From positions 1 through 41,566 of the forward strand of contig NZ_NIRR01000034.1 in assembly GCF_002204745.1 (NCBI RefSeq): DNA of 41,566 nucleotides, read 5' to 3'. The position numbers were made by a program, and so were the translations under genes. Under the pieces are notes generated by a model that saw nothing but the letters and a program-made list of their open reading frames with translations, did no database searches and had not been told where the DNA came from. The DNA comes from Hymenobacter amundsenii (GTDB lineage: Bacteria > Bacteroidota > Bacteroidia > Cytophagales > Hymenobacteraceae). Positions 40,492-41,566 of the stretch are shown piece by piece; the stretch's first letter is position 1; each line of letters starts with the position of its first letter.

Positions 40492-41304
40492 CTACACCTT
40501 TTTCATGGTGCTCACTTGCTGCTGCAGATCGAGCACGATGCTGGCCAGACGGGTCAGGGAAAGGTCGGCAATCGGGAACGTGCTGCTGATGTACGCTTTG
40601 GCCTCCCAGATTTCCACCACGTCTTCCACATCAATCTGGTAAGGCGAGTAGAGCGGGTTGTCGGAATGCAGGGCCAGCATGGCGCTGTCTTTAAGGCGGT
40701 TGAAAACCCGCTTGAACACAATACCTTCCTTGCTGCTGACGATGATGCAGGGCGTGCCGTCCTTGAGGTTAAGCCAGTCGTCGACGTAGCGGCCCACGAT
40801 AACGGTGCCGCTGGCAATGGGCAGCATGGAGTCGCCGGCAATTTCGAAGGCCCGGAACGTGCCCGAGCTGCCGAGCATGGGCAGCCGGAATTTGGGCAGC
40901 TCCTCCAAGTACTCGGGGTCGGCGTAGCCATTGAGGTAGCCGGCGGCGGCTTTCTGAGGAACCAGCTCGATGTTCTCGTTCTGCTCGCGGTCGACGGTGA
41001 GGGCCAGGATGCGCAGGTTGCCGCCGGGGCGGCTGTTGCTGGTATCGGCCGCCATCTGGGCATTTTGGGCCTGAAGCTGGGCGGCGGCTTTGGCGTTCTT
41101 CTTTTTGCTAAAGTCGGTGGTTACCAGCGCATCGAGCGTGATACCGAACAGGCGGGCCATATTGACGAGGGTAGCCAGCTTGGGTTCGGCCCGGCCCTCC
41201 TCATAAGCGCCCACCAAGGAGCGTTTGATACCCAATTTTTCGGCCATCTGCGCCTGCGTGAGGCTCAGTTCGCGCCGCCAGAATTTGAGGTTCGTGTTGA
41301 TCAT
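40492..41304 (-). CDS. XRE-type repressor with S24/LexA-like self-cleavage domain
   Basis: DNA-binding regulator of 270 residues. The N-terminal helix-turn-helix (WRRELSLTQAQMAEKLGIKRSLVGAYEEGRAEPKLATLVNMARLFG) is of the Cro/CI type. The C-terminal peptidase S24 domain has the catalytic serine in FEIAGDSMLP (Ser 159) and the lysine in GIVFKRV (Lys 198), and a possible cleavage site Ala 121-Gly 122 in KAAAGYLNG. All parts for RecA-stimulated or autonomous self-cleavage are present. It could be a CI-like repressor of a mobile element or a regulator of a stress gene. The gene lies next to an IS fragment at the window edge, and no phage gene is in view. It is transcribed leftward. Confidence 0.9.
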   Translation of the reverse strand: MINTNLKFWRRELSLTQAQMAEKLGIKRSLVGAYEEGRAEPKLATLVNMARLFGITLDALVTTDFSKKKNAKAAAQLQAQNAQMAADTSNSRPGGNLRILALTVDREQNENIELVPQKAAAGYLNGYADPEYLEELPKFRLPMLGSSGTFRAFEIAGDSMLPIASGTVIVGRYVDDWLNLKDGTPCIIVSSKEGIVFKRVFNRLKDSAMLALHSDNPLYSPYQIDVEDVVEIWEAKAYISSTFPIADLSLTRLASIVLDLQQQVSTMKKV

Positions 41305-41356
41305 AACGCAGGGGAGCCGGGGAATAAGGCTGCAACGGCAAGCAAGTACCGGCTCA

Positions 41357-41364
41357 CGAAGATA
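41357..41364 (-). promoter_or_regulatory. TATCTTCG, variant -7 box before the XRE/S24 gene
   Basis: Minus-strand reading TATCTTCG, one base off TAnnTTTG, 53 nt before the ATG at 41304. It is a weak call made only because the same variant recurs at 4664 and 13367. Confidence 0.3.
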
Positions 41365-41467
41365 GGAACTCCGTTACGAGAATACTAATTCAATTAGCTG
41401 AAAAATTTACTAATATTTTTGCGATTCGCTATCAGCCGACAGCTTGACTTAACTGGGTGATAGCACC

Positions 41468-41566
41468 CTAGTTGTATAGTCCCAGCGTGAGGTGGGTCGG
41501 GTCATGGGTAAAGTTAACGGGGTTTTTCTGCCACTGGGCACACACAAATTCATGTGGCGTGAGGCC
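41468..41566 (-). mobile_element. C-terminal end of an IS transposase (IS3/IS481-type integrase core), cut by the window edge
   Basis: The minus strand from the window edge to the TAG at 41468-41470 reads GLTPHEFVCAQWQKNPVNFT and then HDPTHLTLGLYN. Transposases of the IS3/IS481 group end in this way: a (G/N)xTPxEF segment, a WQK-like helix and a short HHTLGLN-type tail. Only 32 residues are visible, so the exact IS family is uncertain. The rest of the element lies beyond the right edge. Its stop is 163 bp from the XRE/S24 start codon, so the end of the element should lie in that gap. Confidence 0.7.

Noticed and set aside
1..41566. tRNA or rRNA genes
   Set aside because: No cloverleaf with a TTCGAnTC arm and acceptor pairing, and no rRNA-like conserved block, was seen on reading; covariance-model software was not available.

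Overview
The window looks like a chromosomal segment of a high-GC member of the Bacteroidota, most likely a Hymenobacter-type bacterium (Cytophagales). This rests on a SusC/SusD pair, a C-terminal type IX secretion sorting domain, FecI/FecR-type regulation of the SusC, TAnnTTTG promoter boxes close to start codons, and families common in that group (DUF4112, DACNV, FucP-type MFS). The assignment is inferred from gene content, not from a marker gene search.

Layout. Positions 1-16000 are mostly single housekeeping or accessory genes: aroQ, a dead TonB-receptor fragment, a SerC-like aminotransferase, marC, a Na+/H+ antiporter, an FAD oxidoreductase, a DACNV/diadenylate-cyclase-like protein, an aldo/keto reductase, DUF4112, a three-gene lipoprotein-SCO-cytochrome c operon whose first gene is frameshifted, SseB, DUF2062, YihY/BrkB and a DbpA-like RNA helicase. 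Positions 16461-34283 form one glycan-use region. A sugar MFS transporter and three glycoside hydrolases (GH30, GH5-ricin-T9SS, GH30) lie on the plus strand. They converge on a minus-strand set: ECF sigma, FecR, STN-domain SusC, SusD, a GH144/PF10091-type enzyme and GH3. Positions 34490-41304 carry a small phosphatase-like protein, an MtfA-SEC-C peptidase, an M2 dipeptidase, an esterase, a pirin-GAF pair and a LexA-like XRE/S24 regulator. The right edge cuts into an apparent IS transposase.

How the glycan genes may work together (inference): the T9SS-exported GH5 and the GH30 enzymes cut a beta-glucan outside the cell or in the periplasm, SusC/SusD imports oligosaccharides, GH3 and the GH144-like enzyme finish them, and the FucP-type MFS takes up the monosaccharide. 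Substrate binding at SusC is probably signalled through its STN domain to FecR and the ECF sigma factor. Known specificities of GH30 (often beta-1,6-glucan), GH5 with an LGGWL motif (beta-1,3-glucan) and GH144 (beta-1,2-glucan) point to fungal-type or mixed-linkage beta-glucan.

The most striking non-coding feature is a set of six long, nearly perfect intergenic palindromes (arms about 32-76 nt). Four of them share a GTCATnCnGAGC terminal motif and look like one dispersed family. No tRNA, rRNA or CRISPR array was seen.
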